From assembly GCA_009363875.1 (NCBI GenBank), contig CM018691.1:6269977-6333976 (forward strand): a stretch of DNA of 64,000 nt, given 5' to 3'. The notes under the pieces are model-generated. The model had not been told where the DNA came from and did not search any database. It worked only from the letters and a program-made list of their open reading frames with translations. Position numbers and translations under genes: made by a program. Position 1 is the stretch's first letter. Each line of letters starts with the position of its first letter. The DNA comes from Mikania micrantha. Taxonomy: Eukaryota; Streptophyta; Magnoliopsida; Asterales; Asteraceae. This document shows positions 11,008 through 21,589 of this stretch, one piece after another.

Positions 11008-11020
11008 GGCTCTGATACCA
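11008..11020 (-). other. Primer-binding site (initiator tRNA-Met), unit 2
   Basis: TGGTATCAGAGCC on the minus strand lies three bases from the end of LTR 2, identical to the site in unit 1. Confidence 0.93.
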
Positions 11021-11023
11021 GTC

Positions 11024-14022
11024 TGTCACACCCCCAAATTCCCACTCGTGGTGTCAGTCCACGTGGGTGTGACGTGGCCAGGATCACAGCTCATGGTCAT
11101 ATAGAACGACTCTATATGAGTTGTACAATCACACAGTTTCAAGACAAACAAGTTTTTAATCAAAGCAGCGGAATAATCATTACATAAACAGCGGAAATAG
11201 TTTGATAAAATAAGTAAGTTGCAGCGGAAAGTAAACTGTTTAACAGACACTACAATGCTCAGATTGTTTTAAAACATTTCCAATTCACACAATGCCTAGG
11301 ACACGAGTCTATATGCAAGCCAGACTCCTTAAGGCTTCCTTGTGCGCATCCTAGCGTGTGCTCCATTAGTTACCTGAGAATACATGCTAAAGAGTGTCAA
11401 CATAAAGTTGGTGAGTTCACAGGTTTAAGTATTGGAAAACAGTAAATCAGTTATATATACTGGGTATGTAAGTAGTTTTGTTGGATCTACGATCCGTAGA
11501 GTGTGTCATGTCATCTTACCGAAACTCGACTGTTTCCATTTGCCTCTGCGGGTCATCGCGGAACCCGACATCAACATCGATATTACACTCGTTATGACAT
11601 CCTGTCAACGTTGTTGCCGAGTGGGGTTGGTCAAACCCAGTAGTACTACGTAATAACGACTCGTTTGTACACAACTAACGGTAAGGGTAGAGAGGTCTTG
11701 ATGCGATAATAGTACACTCAAAATAGTTTTGTAACATACCAGTCATATATCTAAAGCAGTTGCATAGCATTCTCACCCCAAAAGATTAGTAAAACATTTA
11801 ATGAGTAAAAGTGGGGCTGTAAACTCACCTGAGTTTGAGTAGCTTGTGTTCTTACGAGAACAATGTAGCTCACCGGCTAGTAGTTACCTATATCACATAG
11901 GCGTTATAAGTTTGCGATCATATTTGTGTTGGTCTCACAGGACCGTATTCGTGTCTTAACAACTCCTGGTTGTTATGTGGGTCGCGTTGACCGTTGTTGA
12001 CCGTGTTGGTCGTGTTGACCGTGTTTGACCTAACGACCCGTTGGTGAACCGTGTGTTGGTTGTAAATCGTGAAACATTCGTGTAAGTGCTCGTCGTGTGC
12101 AAAATGCGCAAGTCACGTCTATGGACAACTTACTATTTATAGTAAGTTTCCATTTATGGAAAGTTCACAAAGCGTAATGGTTTTAAAGTTCTAGCATGCT
12201 CATTAGTCCTACGTGATCATGTTAACACATAACACATCATCATACGATATCACATAAGTCATTTATCTCATGTTAGCACATAAAAGTTTCCTAAAATGGA
12301 AAGTTTCCACTTATGGCATACGCGCTATCGGAAACCATCTTACTCAACATACTATCACCATGTTAAAGCATAGTAAACCACTTAGCATGCTCACTTCGTA
12401 TACATTGCCTCTAAATTGATAGTTTGAAAATAAAGTTACTATAAATAGTAACCATGGCATTTTTCATACAAACGATTTTCCTAAATCATTCTAATCCATG
12501 TTCATGTAACAAGTCATCATAATAGAGCACGTAACATCATTTAAACATGTTGGTCTAGATCTAATCACTATCTATCAACATTTTGGCTTTAAAAGTTACT
12601 AAAAATAGTAACTATGACTATTATCATACAATTAACCATTCTAATCAATCCTAGACCATTTTTATAACACATACCATCATATTATTATCTAATCATGCTC
12701 ATATAGTCAAAATCACCATTTATCAATATTTAGGCCCAAAAAGTTACTAAATATAGTAACTTGGCTAGATATGACTAAAATCAACTTCAAAATCACATTC
12801 TAAGCATCAATATTACTCTAAAATCGTTCTAATAGCAACTCAATATACATGCATGTTCACAATACTATCCATTACACCATTTCCTAACTAAAAGTTACTA
12901 TTAATAGAAAGTTTATCAAAAATCATAGTTTTAACCATTCTAACACAATCTAACCATGAGTTATCCTTCTAATATCATCAATAATCATCTACCATCATTC
13001 AAAATCATCTCAATACTCATGGATCGTACATGCATGCATCAATAACATCATAAATCATCATTTTAAGCATCAAGACATATATTCAACATCTTGGATCATC
13101 ATAAAACTCCATATAATCATCATGGATCATCAAGAAACGCATCTAAATCGACAAACCCAAAGGCAAACTTCGTGCATGTGCATCAAAGGTGCTTGCATGT
13201 GTGTTTCATGCCTTGCATGTGTGTGTAGAAGTGACAAATGACCATTTTAGCCATGAGGGGTGTAAGAACTACCTTCTAAAGCTTCGGGATCCCTGAGATG
13301 ATGACTTCACAGCCTCTAGTTCCTCTGGATAGCTTGCTCTTAGCAGAAATGAAGTGGTGATGGTGGTGGTTTGTGCTCCAATGTGTCCTCCAAGCTTTCA
13401 AAGCTCAAAAATGGCTTCCAGAGGTTCTAAGGGTGAGTTGCAGGTGAAGAAGACGAGTATGGAGGGTCTAGAACTCGAGAAAAGGGTTATAGGCCGGCTA
13501 GAAACGATTTCCTCTTGGTTTTATAAAGATTTGCCGTCTGACACCCGTCGCGTACCGCGACACTAGGCCAGAAAGATGCTTCGCGCTACGCGAAGGAATC
13601 CGGGAGTCAACTCTTCGCGATGTCTGTCGCGTACCGCGACAGGAACTCCTGTTGGGCCATCGCGTACCGCGATGGGTTCCTGAGTAGCCCAATAAGCTTA
13701 GTTTTGTTGTTTCGAACCGATTTTCGCGTATTTCTCGAATACGATCATCGTTTCTCGACACTTAAGCGTTGTTCTACTAAACTAGATTCTCCGGAACCTA
13801 ATTGTGCAGTGTATGTGTACTGGGGTTCGATCCGTTCACCAACGTTCGTCATTCAAGACACGTGCAAGTTCTGTGCGATAATTTCTCGAATTATCGGTGT
13901 GTTTGGTCTGTTGTGCCACGTGTCACACTAAATACAATTATTCTAGTGCCACGTATGAAATAATAATACACATTATTATTAAAATAAAATAAATGCTGAC
14001 CTGGAATTTATGGGGTGTCACA
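11024..14022 (-). repeat. 5' LTR of gypsy unit 2 (LTR 2)
   Basis: It is a 2999-bp LTR ending TGTGACACCCC at 14022, where similarity to LTR 1 stops abruptly and unrelated DNA begins. It carries the same CG-rich palindromes, the TATA box and the AT-rich zone with GTTACTA/TAGTAAC palindromes. The first five flanking bases are CTTAG, the expected target duplication, which cannot be confirmed from this window. Confidence 0.95.
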
Positions 14023-14580
14023 CTTAGTCTCTCGTATCTCATTTCGTGTCCAATCGTTAAGCGTCTCTCACGAGTCGCCTGTAATGATCAACAATAAATA
14101 CAAATAATGGACTTTGTTAGATGCAAAACGTTGATTTTGCTCATTAGCAAAAATTGTAAGTTTTTAAGTCAACACAAACTATTTTCATCGATCGATTAAT
14201 TAATGTGTCATTGTATCATTGTTAAGATTATTGTCGTTTGACAAAGCTCTTATATGAAATTATTTTGCTTGTATGAGTTGGTTTTTTTATTGTAAAAACT
14301 AGATTTTTCTCAATGTGCGTTACCCCAGAACCCCATATGATCTTAAATGTCAAAATGCGTTTGTTAAAGCATTATGAAACGGTTATAATTCTAATGTAAA
14401 ATGTAAGGAATCAAAAAACCTGATTTAATTAAGAGATAGGTTACAACACCACCTATAAATTAAAAAATTTCAAAACAACAGTAAAAAATAAAAATTTTTG
14501 GGTTGAGAGGAACTTCGGACCCGATTCATTGCCGTCGACATGATCCGTAATATGCAAAAACCGCAAATAGAAAACATATT
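14023..14580. other. Intergenic, no gene seen
   Basis: This is AT-rich flank of the gypsy array. No open frame with family resemblance and no clear repeat was found. Confidence 0.6.
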
Positions 14581-14588
14581 GCAATGGT

Positions 14589-14902
14589 TAATGTTTTCAT
14601 AACTGGACTGGACGTTAAACCGGACATCTTACTGGTTACTGGTTTGACCGGTCGAACCAGATTTAAGTACCGGATGACATAATATATATATAAAATATTC
14701 CAAAAAATTATAGCATTATAAACATATCTAAACAAACATAATTAATGTTTAAACTAACATAATCATGTTAAAAAAATATAGGATTTAGTTTTAATGTGTC
14801 ATCCTTTGGATCTTAGTTGAAAAAAACTGAACACCGGTCCGACCAGTGAACCGGCTTCTATCCGACACTTCGACTGGTTTGCTTCCGGTTATGAAAACAT
14901 TG
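14589..14902. mobile_element. hAT-type MITE, copy 1
   Basis: The element is about 314 bp with terminal inverted repeats: AATGTTTTCATAACTGG at the left and its complement CCGGTTATGAAAACATT at the right. Perfect 8-bp target duplications GCAATGGT lie at 14581-14588 and 14903-14910. The interior aligns with the element at 26108-26476. The 8-bp duplication points to hAT transposase. There is no coding capacity. Confidence 0.88.
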
Positions 14903-14911
14903 GCAATGGTT

Positions 14912-15397
14912 GTGATCACTCTAACATAAAAACTTTGGGGTTCTTAATGGTGAGGTATTCTATTATTAGATATTTGAGGAGTAGATGGTGATCAAGGAAA
15001 ACAATGAATTTAGATTTTGCTTTGACCAAAGTCACACATATTTATTGTAACGAAATTCCACAGTTCAAACAAAACCTTGGATTCTAGTTTCCATACAGCT
15101 TGTATAGAGCCATCTTGATTGGTTGAGCCAACATAGTAGTAAATATGAGAAATGATGGTACATAATACATTAATGATATATGTAATAGAAACCATTTATA
15201 ACAATTTTTAAGAATCTAACTTATATTTATAATTTTAGCATTAACTTAACTTACTTCAAATCTAAGACTTTAATTATATATTGGAAACTAAACATTCAAC
15301 TTCACAACAAGACGTCATTATTTACACATATGGCTACAACCCCTTTGATCTTAAATAATTTTATATATTTGTGAAAATAATCATCATTTTATCCTTT
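14912..15397. other. Intergenic, no gene seen
   Basis: This is AT-rich sequence with no supported gene or repeat. Confidence 0.6.
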
Positions 15398-15714
15398 AAA
15401 TTATGAGTGTAACATTATTGAAAGCAAACTATTAGACATGTTTACATGAATGTTGTGTCGATTTAGTAATCTTCAGTAACACAAGACCGACTGTTCAAGT
15501 ATGAATTGGTTTAGCTGGGTTTTTTCTAAAATCAAAATCAAACTTTAAACATGTTTTTTCTAAAATTATGAGTGTAACATTATTGAAAGCAAACTATTAG
15601 ACATGTTTAGATGAATGTTGTGTCGATTTAGTAATCTTCAGTAACATAAAACCGACTGTTCAAGTATGAATTGGTTTAGCTGGGTTTTTTCTAAAATCAA
15701 AATAAAACTTTAAA
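15398..15714. repeat. Two-copy tandem duplication, 165-bp period
   Basis: A segment beginning TTATGAGTGTAACATTATTG at 15401 recurs at 15566 with only a few base differences and the same tail of T-rich then AAATCAAA sequence. It is a recent local duplication with no coding content. Confidence 0.9.
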
Positions 15715-16363
15715 GTTGAGATTTTGCTCAGGAGGAATCATTTGTCATTGGTTTGTTCGTTTTTCCTTTTTTTATCAGGTAATTTTTAGTGTTTGTTTTT
15801 CCTCCTTAAGTCTTCAAATTTGTTGTTTCTAGTTGGTTTAACACATTGCCAAATGCCAAACGTTAAACACACACCAACAAGCATTTTCTATAACTTCTTT
15901 AACTCCACTTTTAATAGACATAGACTTGTCTAGATTTACAACTTACAACCATATATCGATGCAATATTTGGAAACCTATAAACTTTAAGATAATATGAAA
16001 CACAATAACAAGCGATTAAGAAATAGTTTAAGAGACAAAGATAATAAACCAAATTTATAGAAGTTTAATTGAATATTTGAATGTTAGCAAATTCAATTCA
16101 CTTTGTACCTCCTTGTCCGCTTAGGAGTTGCTTCACTAGCTATCGTCTCTTAAAAACGGTAGAGAGATCACCAGTATGAACGTCTCACTAGACAGTGAGC
16201 TCCTTCGTCTCACGTGTTCAAGGAAGTGATTACTTTCAACGTCATGGTAATTTACAAGGTAGTGATTACCTTATTGTCTCACTAGTTCACAAGATATAGA
16301 TCCCTTTCTTCTTCCCAACTGTTCACAAGGTATGAATCACCTTCCTTTAAAGTTTTTAATTAG
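15715..16363. other. Intergenic with short degenerate motif repeats
   Basis: No gene was seen. Around 16150-16345 the phrases TTCACAAGGTA and TCTCACTAG recur several times in slightly different forms, suggesting a degenerate tandem or an old element fragment. Confidence 0.45.
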
Positions 16364-16764
16364 AGTACATTTTGCCTAAAAAGGCTAAGAATGATTTTTA
16401 AAATCTCCAAAACCGTCCCAAACGAACTCCGATTGAACTCATTTCGATGGCATTGGAGCCTTCTTATTGAACCCTATAATATTAGATTTTAAGTTTTCGT
16501 TTTTAACAACTAGATTTAGATTTTAGGTTTTAGGGCTTCATTTTTAGCTTTTAAGTTTTATCTTTATGTTAAAGATTTGTTTTTGAAGTTTTGGTTTTAA
16601 TATTAAGGTTTATTGTTTATGATTTAAGGTTTGGGTTTTAGGATTCGACAAGCCGGTTCCAATGATGTAAAAATAAATTCAATCGGGGTTTTTTGGGTCG
16701 GTTTTTGAGTTTTTGAAAATCCTTCTTAGCCTTCTAAGGCAACATAGACTTTTTAGGAGAACCT

Positions 16765-16770
<6 letters not shown>
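16364..16770. mobile_element. MITE family A, copy 1 (long terminal inverted repeats)
   Basis: The left arm (from TTTGCCTAAAAAGGCTAAG) and the right arm (to CTTAGCCTTCTAAGGCAA) are inverted copies over about 75 bp, including the inner GACTCCGATTGAA-like segment. The middle is a run of degenerate GGTTTTAGG/TTTAAG phrases. A second copy is at 56921-57322 with the same order. It has no coding capacity. The superfamily is unassigned because the target duplication is unclear. Its right end runs straight into the (TA)n at 16771. Confidence 0.85.
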
Positions 16771-16820
<50 letters not shown>

Positions 16821-17168
16821 AGAGGTTCAAATGTTAACCCTCCCTTATATCGTTAACCCGTGTTAACCCGGCATTTTTTGCCCCAATCTTTGTTTTTTTT
16901 CATGGTTTTTGTTATACATAAATAGGGGGGTTTCTTTTTTGTGTTTTTGCTAATTCATCACCGTTTAGAAATTATTTACAAGTGTAAGTAAGTGTAAGTA
17001 ACTTACACTTGTAAATAATTTTAAACGGTGATGAATTAGCAAAAACACAAAAAAGAAACCTCCCTATTTATGTATAACAAAAACCATGAAAAAAAACAAA
17101 TATTCGGGCAAAAAATGCCGGGTTAACACGGGTTAACGATATAAGGGAGGGTTAACATTTGAACCTCT

Positions 17169-17232
<64 letters not shown>
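16771..17232. mobile_element. Foldback (near-perfect palindrome) embedded in a (TA)n tract
   Basis: (AT)n at 16771-16817 and 17172-17232 flank a 354-bp palindrome at 16818-17171. Its outer ends read GGGAGAGGTTCAAATG and CATTTGAACCTCTCCC. The arms, about 165 bp each, pair almost perfectly around a short loop near 16995. It resembles plant MITEs that target TA microsatellites (Micron-like), which is inference. A transcript would fold into a long hairpin suitable for small-RNA processing. Confidence 0.9.
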
Positions 17233-17235
<3 letters not shown>

Positions 17236-17769
17236 AATTTTAATTTTGGATTAAATAAATAAACCATTTAAAGGATTTAAAAGTAAATATATACAAATAG
17301 AATTTTAGATTAGTTAGTATGCACTTAAAAAAATTTTAAAAAATGCAATTCTTCCAATTATATACCGTATCACTGGTTGTCTTGTCCTTGCATCCAAAAA
17401 CAATGTGCACATGCATGTTCAATCGTGAAGAATTGAATTAGTCTAAAGAGTTTCTTTGGCTTTAATCTAACCCTTTGTTTTATATGCATAAAGTAATATC
17501 ATAAGACTAATTAAGAAATAATTAATATATATCCCTATATATGTGACCATGTGATATACAAAACGAGCATGTTCAAGGCCTAAAGTTAGGCTTTCAAACT
17601 ATAATAATGACTTATTTGTATTATAATTAAAAAGGTTATTGTAAGCCTAATCTCCTATTTGTTTTTTAACTTGTTGCACACTCTTCTTCAAACTTGTCAA
17701 ATTACTAATATTCCCACACTAATGGTAGTCGTCACTCGTCAGAGATCAATGGCAATGCATGCAATTGTT
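17233..17769. other. Intergenic, no gene seen
   Basis: AT-rich. It may include the 3' flank of the exon relic that follows. Confidence 0.55.
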
Positions 17770-17961
17770 TTAACTGCTATCTGATGCATTTGAAAGGATG
17801 GAAATGAAGTAGTCTTCAACAGGAGGAGGCGTTCCTATCATCGTCTTGTAGAGCTCAACGTACCGGCGTACCACGCACGTTTCTTCGAATTTTCGCCCCT
17901 TCGTCTTCACTGAGAGCCTACCAATTGGCCGATTCCAAGCGTTATTTTCAGTCTTCTGCCA
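17770..17961 (-). pseudogene. Exon-like relic of an unidentified gene (last exon)
   Basis: The minus strand carries a frame open from 17961 to a TAA at 17770 that looks coding in composition: it is richer in GC than its surroundings and has a protein-like stretch containing WNRPIGRLSVKTKG and RRYVELYKTMIGTPPPVEDY. A possible splice acceptor (ATGGCAG) lies at the start, so it may be a final exon. I do not recognise the family and saw no preceding exons up to 18.1 kb. It is probably a captured or abandoned gene fragment, or less likely the end of a gene with very distant exons. Confidence 0.55.
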
Positions 17962-18152
17962 TTACAACATTCTTTCACGATTTGAGAGCCCTAGATGGGC
18001 AGAGCCACAACAAATGTATGTTGGCTAGTTGCTGAAGCCTGGTGCCATGCTTCTCTCATAACCTTGTTAGTAGAATAGCAGCATAGATAATTAAATTTAA
18101 GAAAAACTTCTCTTTTGTTCCATATGATTTGACAGTTTAACGATTTTAACAG

Positions 18153-18525
18153 GCAATTACATATATCTTCTATAAATTGAGTAAATTACTGTTTTGGTCC
18201 CTATAGTTTAAGTGTTTTAACTATTTTGACCCAAAATAGAATCATCTATCAATTCAACCCCTATGATTTAGACAATTATCGGTATTGGCCCCTCAAACTT
18301 AACTATTATAACGGGGCTGAATTGATAAAAGATTATATTTTGGACTGAAATAGTTAAAACACTTAAACCACATGGGCCAAAATCATAATTACTCTAAATT
18401 TTATAAACTACATATATACTCTATTTAAAAAATTAATTACATATATCATCTTACTTAACTCCTTAAATTACATATATGCCCTTATCTAGAATTTAAATTA
18501 CAAGTGAATATGTGATTAAACTTTT
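18153..18525. mobile_element. MITE family C, copy 1, split by MITE B
   Basis: The phrases AATTACATATATC and AAATTACATATATGCCC match the element at 34190-34410, but the copy here is interrupted at 18178/18395 by the family B element, showing that C inserted first. The right end is indistinct. Confidence 0.65.
18179..18394. mobile_element. MITE family B, copy 1
   Basis: It has inverted ends of about 55 bp: GAGTAAATTACTGTTTTGG at the left and CCAAAATCATAATTACTC at the right, with TTTAAGTGTTTTAACTA and TAGTTAAAACACTTAAA inside them. TAAATT flanks both sides as a possible target duplication. A second copy lies at 23502-23960. Confidence 0.85.
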
Positions 18526-18743
18526 CACTTTGATTTGAAGCATGAAGTATTACGTTAAAATTTTATGCTCTCTAACTTTCATATATTTAATAATATTAAA
18601 ATATTATTTATTATTTCTCAAATATTTTATAATATATACTTTGGTTCGGTGTAAATAGACTCTATGATTTCAATTCGGGTAATTATGTAGGAGATTATTG
18701 ATACAGGAGAGTCTACCTTAAAACAAAACTTCTGCCTAAGAAG

Positions 18744-18975
18744 GCAACGAACAAACGAGACAATGCTTCAGCGGTATCCTGGGATTCTTCTAAATGGGAG
18801 TTCTCGGATTCGAAACCCTCCCGTAGCGAAAAAGGGGTATGTGGGGGTCAGGGGGTTTTCTTGTGAGGTTTCCTTCTGCGGTGGCTGTGGGGGTTAATTG
18901 GAGGTCCATGTAACTAGACATTGGTAACATGGTCTAGAAACAGTGGCTCACACAATTGAAACCTTTGCCGTATGA
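18744..18975 (+). mobile_element. tRNA-derived SINE, family S1, copy 1
   Basis: The head contains an A-box-like segment (CTTCAGCGGTATCC) and a B box GGATTCGAAACCC, the internal Pol III promoter of tRNA-derived SINEs. The body shares CAGGGGGTTTTC, GGTGGCTGTGG and the tail ACATGG-AACAGTGG order with copies at 23661-23878 and 38518-38745. Confidence 0.8.
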
Positions 18976-18979
18976 GAGA

Positions 18980-20400
18980 GAGAGAGATGGATGCTATTGG
19001 AAACTATACCAAATTTTTGCAGCAGGAAGTACGTGAAATCTAATATAGTAAAACAATAACATGTCATATGACGTATTTATAATTTATCTGTATTACAAGT
19101 GTCACGTGATGTCATTCTAAGCTATTTATAAGTATATTTGACAAATTTAAAGATTATTTCATTTAATACAATCAAGTCAAAACTTCAAATTAAAAAAAAA
19201 CGCTGACATTTATTTTTTAAATATTAATAAAAATACAATCATTTCAAACCATCTTCAATCAATAGTTTCAAAAGGTTAAAATTTCCAAATCTCATTTGTA
19301 TTTGTTTAAAGAAGTGTTAAAAAAATATAAAATATATTTTTCCTAACTATATTTTAAAATGTTAAAAATTTTACGTTATTTGCATATTCATTTTTATCAA
19401 TTATTACTTTGTAATACTTATCTTTTATATAATTATTTGTAATACACAGGTTAATAAGGTATTATATAAAAAATACTTTCTAAACAAAAATTATAAGAAA
19501 AAGTTTTAGCATTTCCAAACATTATATATCTTATAATATGTCACATTTTTAAAACTAATGCAATATCAAAACATGTTATGGTAATTTTTATGAATAACAA
19601 TGCTCATCACTTCATTTATTTTAATATAACTTGTGTCATAATATAATTGCCTCCTAAATATGAAATTTATTTAAATATCATTTTCTAATACCGTACATAT
19701 ATTGGGAGTTAAAATTCAAATAAATAAACATAGACTCAGATATCCAAAAATTTCGGATGGTAAATTTCAATATCCAAATCCATATATGAGTTTAAAGAAA
19801 AATGTAATTATTTAATAGTTTTAAAAAAAAAAATTAAAAAAAATGTTTCAGATATTTGAATATCCGCAACATATATCTAAAACAATCCGATATATCCAAA
19901 AAATTATTTGAAATATACGAAAAGTTATAACCCATAAAACTTTTATAATGACTCATACTAATTTCTGCTTTCAAGTTTCAAATACTCATTGTGGCATCCA
20001 ACTCATATGTTTCCCTTCTTAGCTAGCCAAATTTATATATATTATTTTTTTTTCAAGAGTATTAATTTATAATCAAGTGTGGTTAGAGAGACAGATGACA
20101 CCACGTGTATTGAATGTTGGAACGGGGACATGAAGTCTTTCTAATAAATGTTACCAAATTTACCGTAAATATATCTAATCTAAGCAACTAAGATAATTCA
20201 AACCAATCATAACCCCAACTAATCATATAAATTAAAAATACACTTTGAAACAATAAATAAACAATATATACATTTCTAAAAGAATAATAATATTAATGTA
20301 AGATCCAAGAAAAAGGCAACAAAGGGCACTTTCGTAATTTCCCCCTTCATCAATACAACAACACTTCCCTAACCCCACGATCGCCTGTACGGTCTTCCTT
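18980..20400. other. AT-rich intergenic upstream of the DUF4228 gene
   Basis: No gene was seen. Around 19730-19930 phrases such as GATATCCAAA and GATATTTGAATATCCG recur, suggesting an old MITE of the GGATATCC-rich type, but no ends can be set. The last few hundred bases are probably promoter. Confidence 0.5.
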
Positions 20401-20401
20401 C

Positions 20402-20407
20402 TATAAA
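20402..20407 (+). promoter_or_regulatory. TATA box of the DUF4228/PADRE gene
   Basis: TATAAA lies 116 bp before the ATG at 20523 in a clear, less AT-monotonous window (CTTCTATAAATTCATCACC). Transcription would start about 30 bp further on, giving a 5' leader of about 90 bases. Confidence 0.65.
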
Positions 20408-20522
20408 TTCATCACCTCCTCCATAACCAAGTGATCAACATTCAACACATCATAAACGCATAATTCAAATCAAAATTTTGAATATTCGATCAAAAAGATC
20501 GAAGATCGATCGATCAATCGAT

Positions 20523-21011
20523 ATGGGTAACAGTCTAAGGTGTTGTTTAGCTTGTGTTCTTCCTTGTGGAGCTCTTGATTTGATCAGAATTGTGCATTTA
20601 AACGGGTATGTTGAAGAAATCACACGTCCGGTGACCGCGGGTGAAGTTTTGAAGAACTACCCGAATCATGTTTTGAGCAAACCGTGTTCTCAGGGTGTTG
20701 TTAGGCGAATACTGATCCTCTCGAACGGTTCCGAGCTCAAAAGAGGTAGCATTTATTTCTTGATCCCGTCATCATCAATCCCGGATAAGAAAAGAAACAC
20801 ACAACAAAAAGAATGTAAAAAGATAAACAAAAGTGTTAAGACTGCAGTTTCTCGTGTCTCAGATGTTGCTGACACACGAGAAACTGCTGTTTTGAATTCC
20901 TCTGATGTTGTAGTGGTGTCGGAGAAGAAAAAGGTGGGACACAGGAGAGCTCGCCGGACTGTTCAGGCCGGCGAGTGGCGGCCTCATCTTGAGAGCATCT
21001 TTGAAGAATGA
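20523..21011 (+). CDS. DUF4228 (PADRE) domain protein
   Basis: This is a single-exon gene of 162 residues. The start is the ATG of MGNSLRCC at 20523; the frame extends upstream to 20478 only through a TTG. Gly2 and the cysteines at 7-8 suggest N-myristoylation and palmitoylation, hence membrane attachment. The DUF4228/PADRE hallmarks are the N-terminal stretch with VHLNGYVEEITRPVTAGEVL and NYPNHVLSKPC, then a hydrophobic-rich FLIP segment (residues about 75-85), a Lys/Ser-rich disordered middle, and the conserved C-terminal WRPHLESI. The family is known for induction by pathogens and abiotic stress, but its biochemistry is not established. Length and motif order are normal and no lesion is visible. 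Family confidence is high; no specific orthologue is claimed. Confidence 0.93.
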   Translation: MGNSLRCCLACVLPCGALDLIRIVHLNGYVEEITRPVTAGEVLKNYPNHVLSKPCSQGVVRRILILSNGSELKRGSIYFLIPSSSIPDKKRNTQQKECKKINKSVKTAVSRVSDVADTRETAVLNSSDVVVVSEKKKVGHRRARRTVQAGEWRPHLESIFEE

Positions 21012-21263
21012 AAGTTGGAGAGATTTTATTTTATTTTTATTTTTATTTATTTTTGGGGTTTATTTGTTTTATTTCCTTTCTGGTTTTATTTTCTTGTGGA
21101 TAGATTTGACATTTTTTTTAGCTTCACCTGTGTTTAAGGTTTTTTGGTAAACGAGGTAAATGTCTCTTTTGCCCCGAGAAAATCACATGAAGAGGAGAGA
21201 AAATAGAGCAACTTTGCCCTGTTCATGTAATTTCATGTTCTAAGTTGTAACTATAATTATATA

Positions 21264-21269
21264 AATAAA
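21264..21269 (+). terminator. Candidate poly(A) signal of the DUF4228 gene
   Basis: AATAAA lies about 250 bases after the stop codon in a T-rich 3' region, a usual spacing for a plant 3' UTR. Confidence 0.5.
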
Positions 21270-21523
21270 TTTTGCCTTCTCTTGTAAATTTTTGATTTCA
21301 TTTTTGTGTTTATATAATAATAAAAAATTAGATCTATTGCAGTAGTGTCCTTGTATATACAAAAAAAATTAAAATAAATACAAAACTATAATTTTTTTGA
21401 TTTATGTATGTATCTATATCTATTAAAAATTTAAATAAATTCAAAATTATATATGTATAATATATTATGTGTATATCGTATTAAGAATTTTACATAAATA
21501 AAAGTTATGCACCTATACTCCTA

Positions 21524-21554
21524 TAGTATGTATGTATGTATGTATGTATGTATG

Positions 21555-21585
<31 letters not shown>

Positions 21586-21586
21586 T
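21524..21586. repeat. (TATG)n microsatellite
   Basis: About 15 perfect tetranucleotide units lie 0.5 kb downstream of the DUF4228 gene. The length is likely to vary between individuals. Confidence 0.97.
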
Positions 21587-21589
21587 ATG

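Larger units (their letters stand above)
2711..14022 (-). mobile_element. Complete LTR-to-LTR Ty3/gypsy chromovirus unit (Tekay-like)
   Basis: The order on the minus strand is 5' LTR (11024-14022), primer-binding site, leader, gag, decayed protease-RT-RNase H-integrase with a chromodomain-like C-terminus, polypurine tract, 3' LTR (2711-5707). The C-terminal motif with VRWNSRRGPEYTWE indicates a chromovirus. Large LTRs and two zinc knuckles favour the Tekay/Del lineage, which is inference. The internal region is 5316 bp. After gag only about 3.3 kb remains for pol, which is short for the family, so pol is deleted as well as mutated. The right flank after 14022 begins CTTAG; the matching left flank is out of view. 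Confidence 0.92.

Noticed and set aside
14581..14911. Mutator-type assignment from a 9-bp flanking match (GCAATGGTT)
   Set aside because: The sister copy at 26108-26476 shows an 8-bp duplication and CA-starting ends, so the ninth base is coincidental and hAT fits better.
18760..18830. Possible tRNA gene
   Set aside because: A- and B-box-like motifs are present, but the cloverleaf fails and the sequence continues into a shared SINE body. The same applies to 42321-42400 and 59540-59618.
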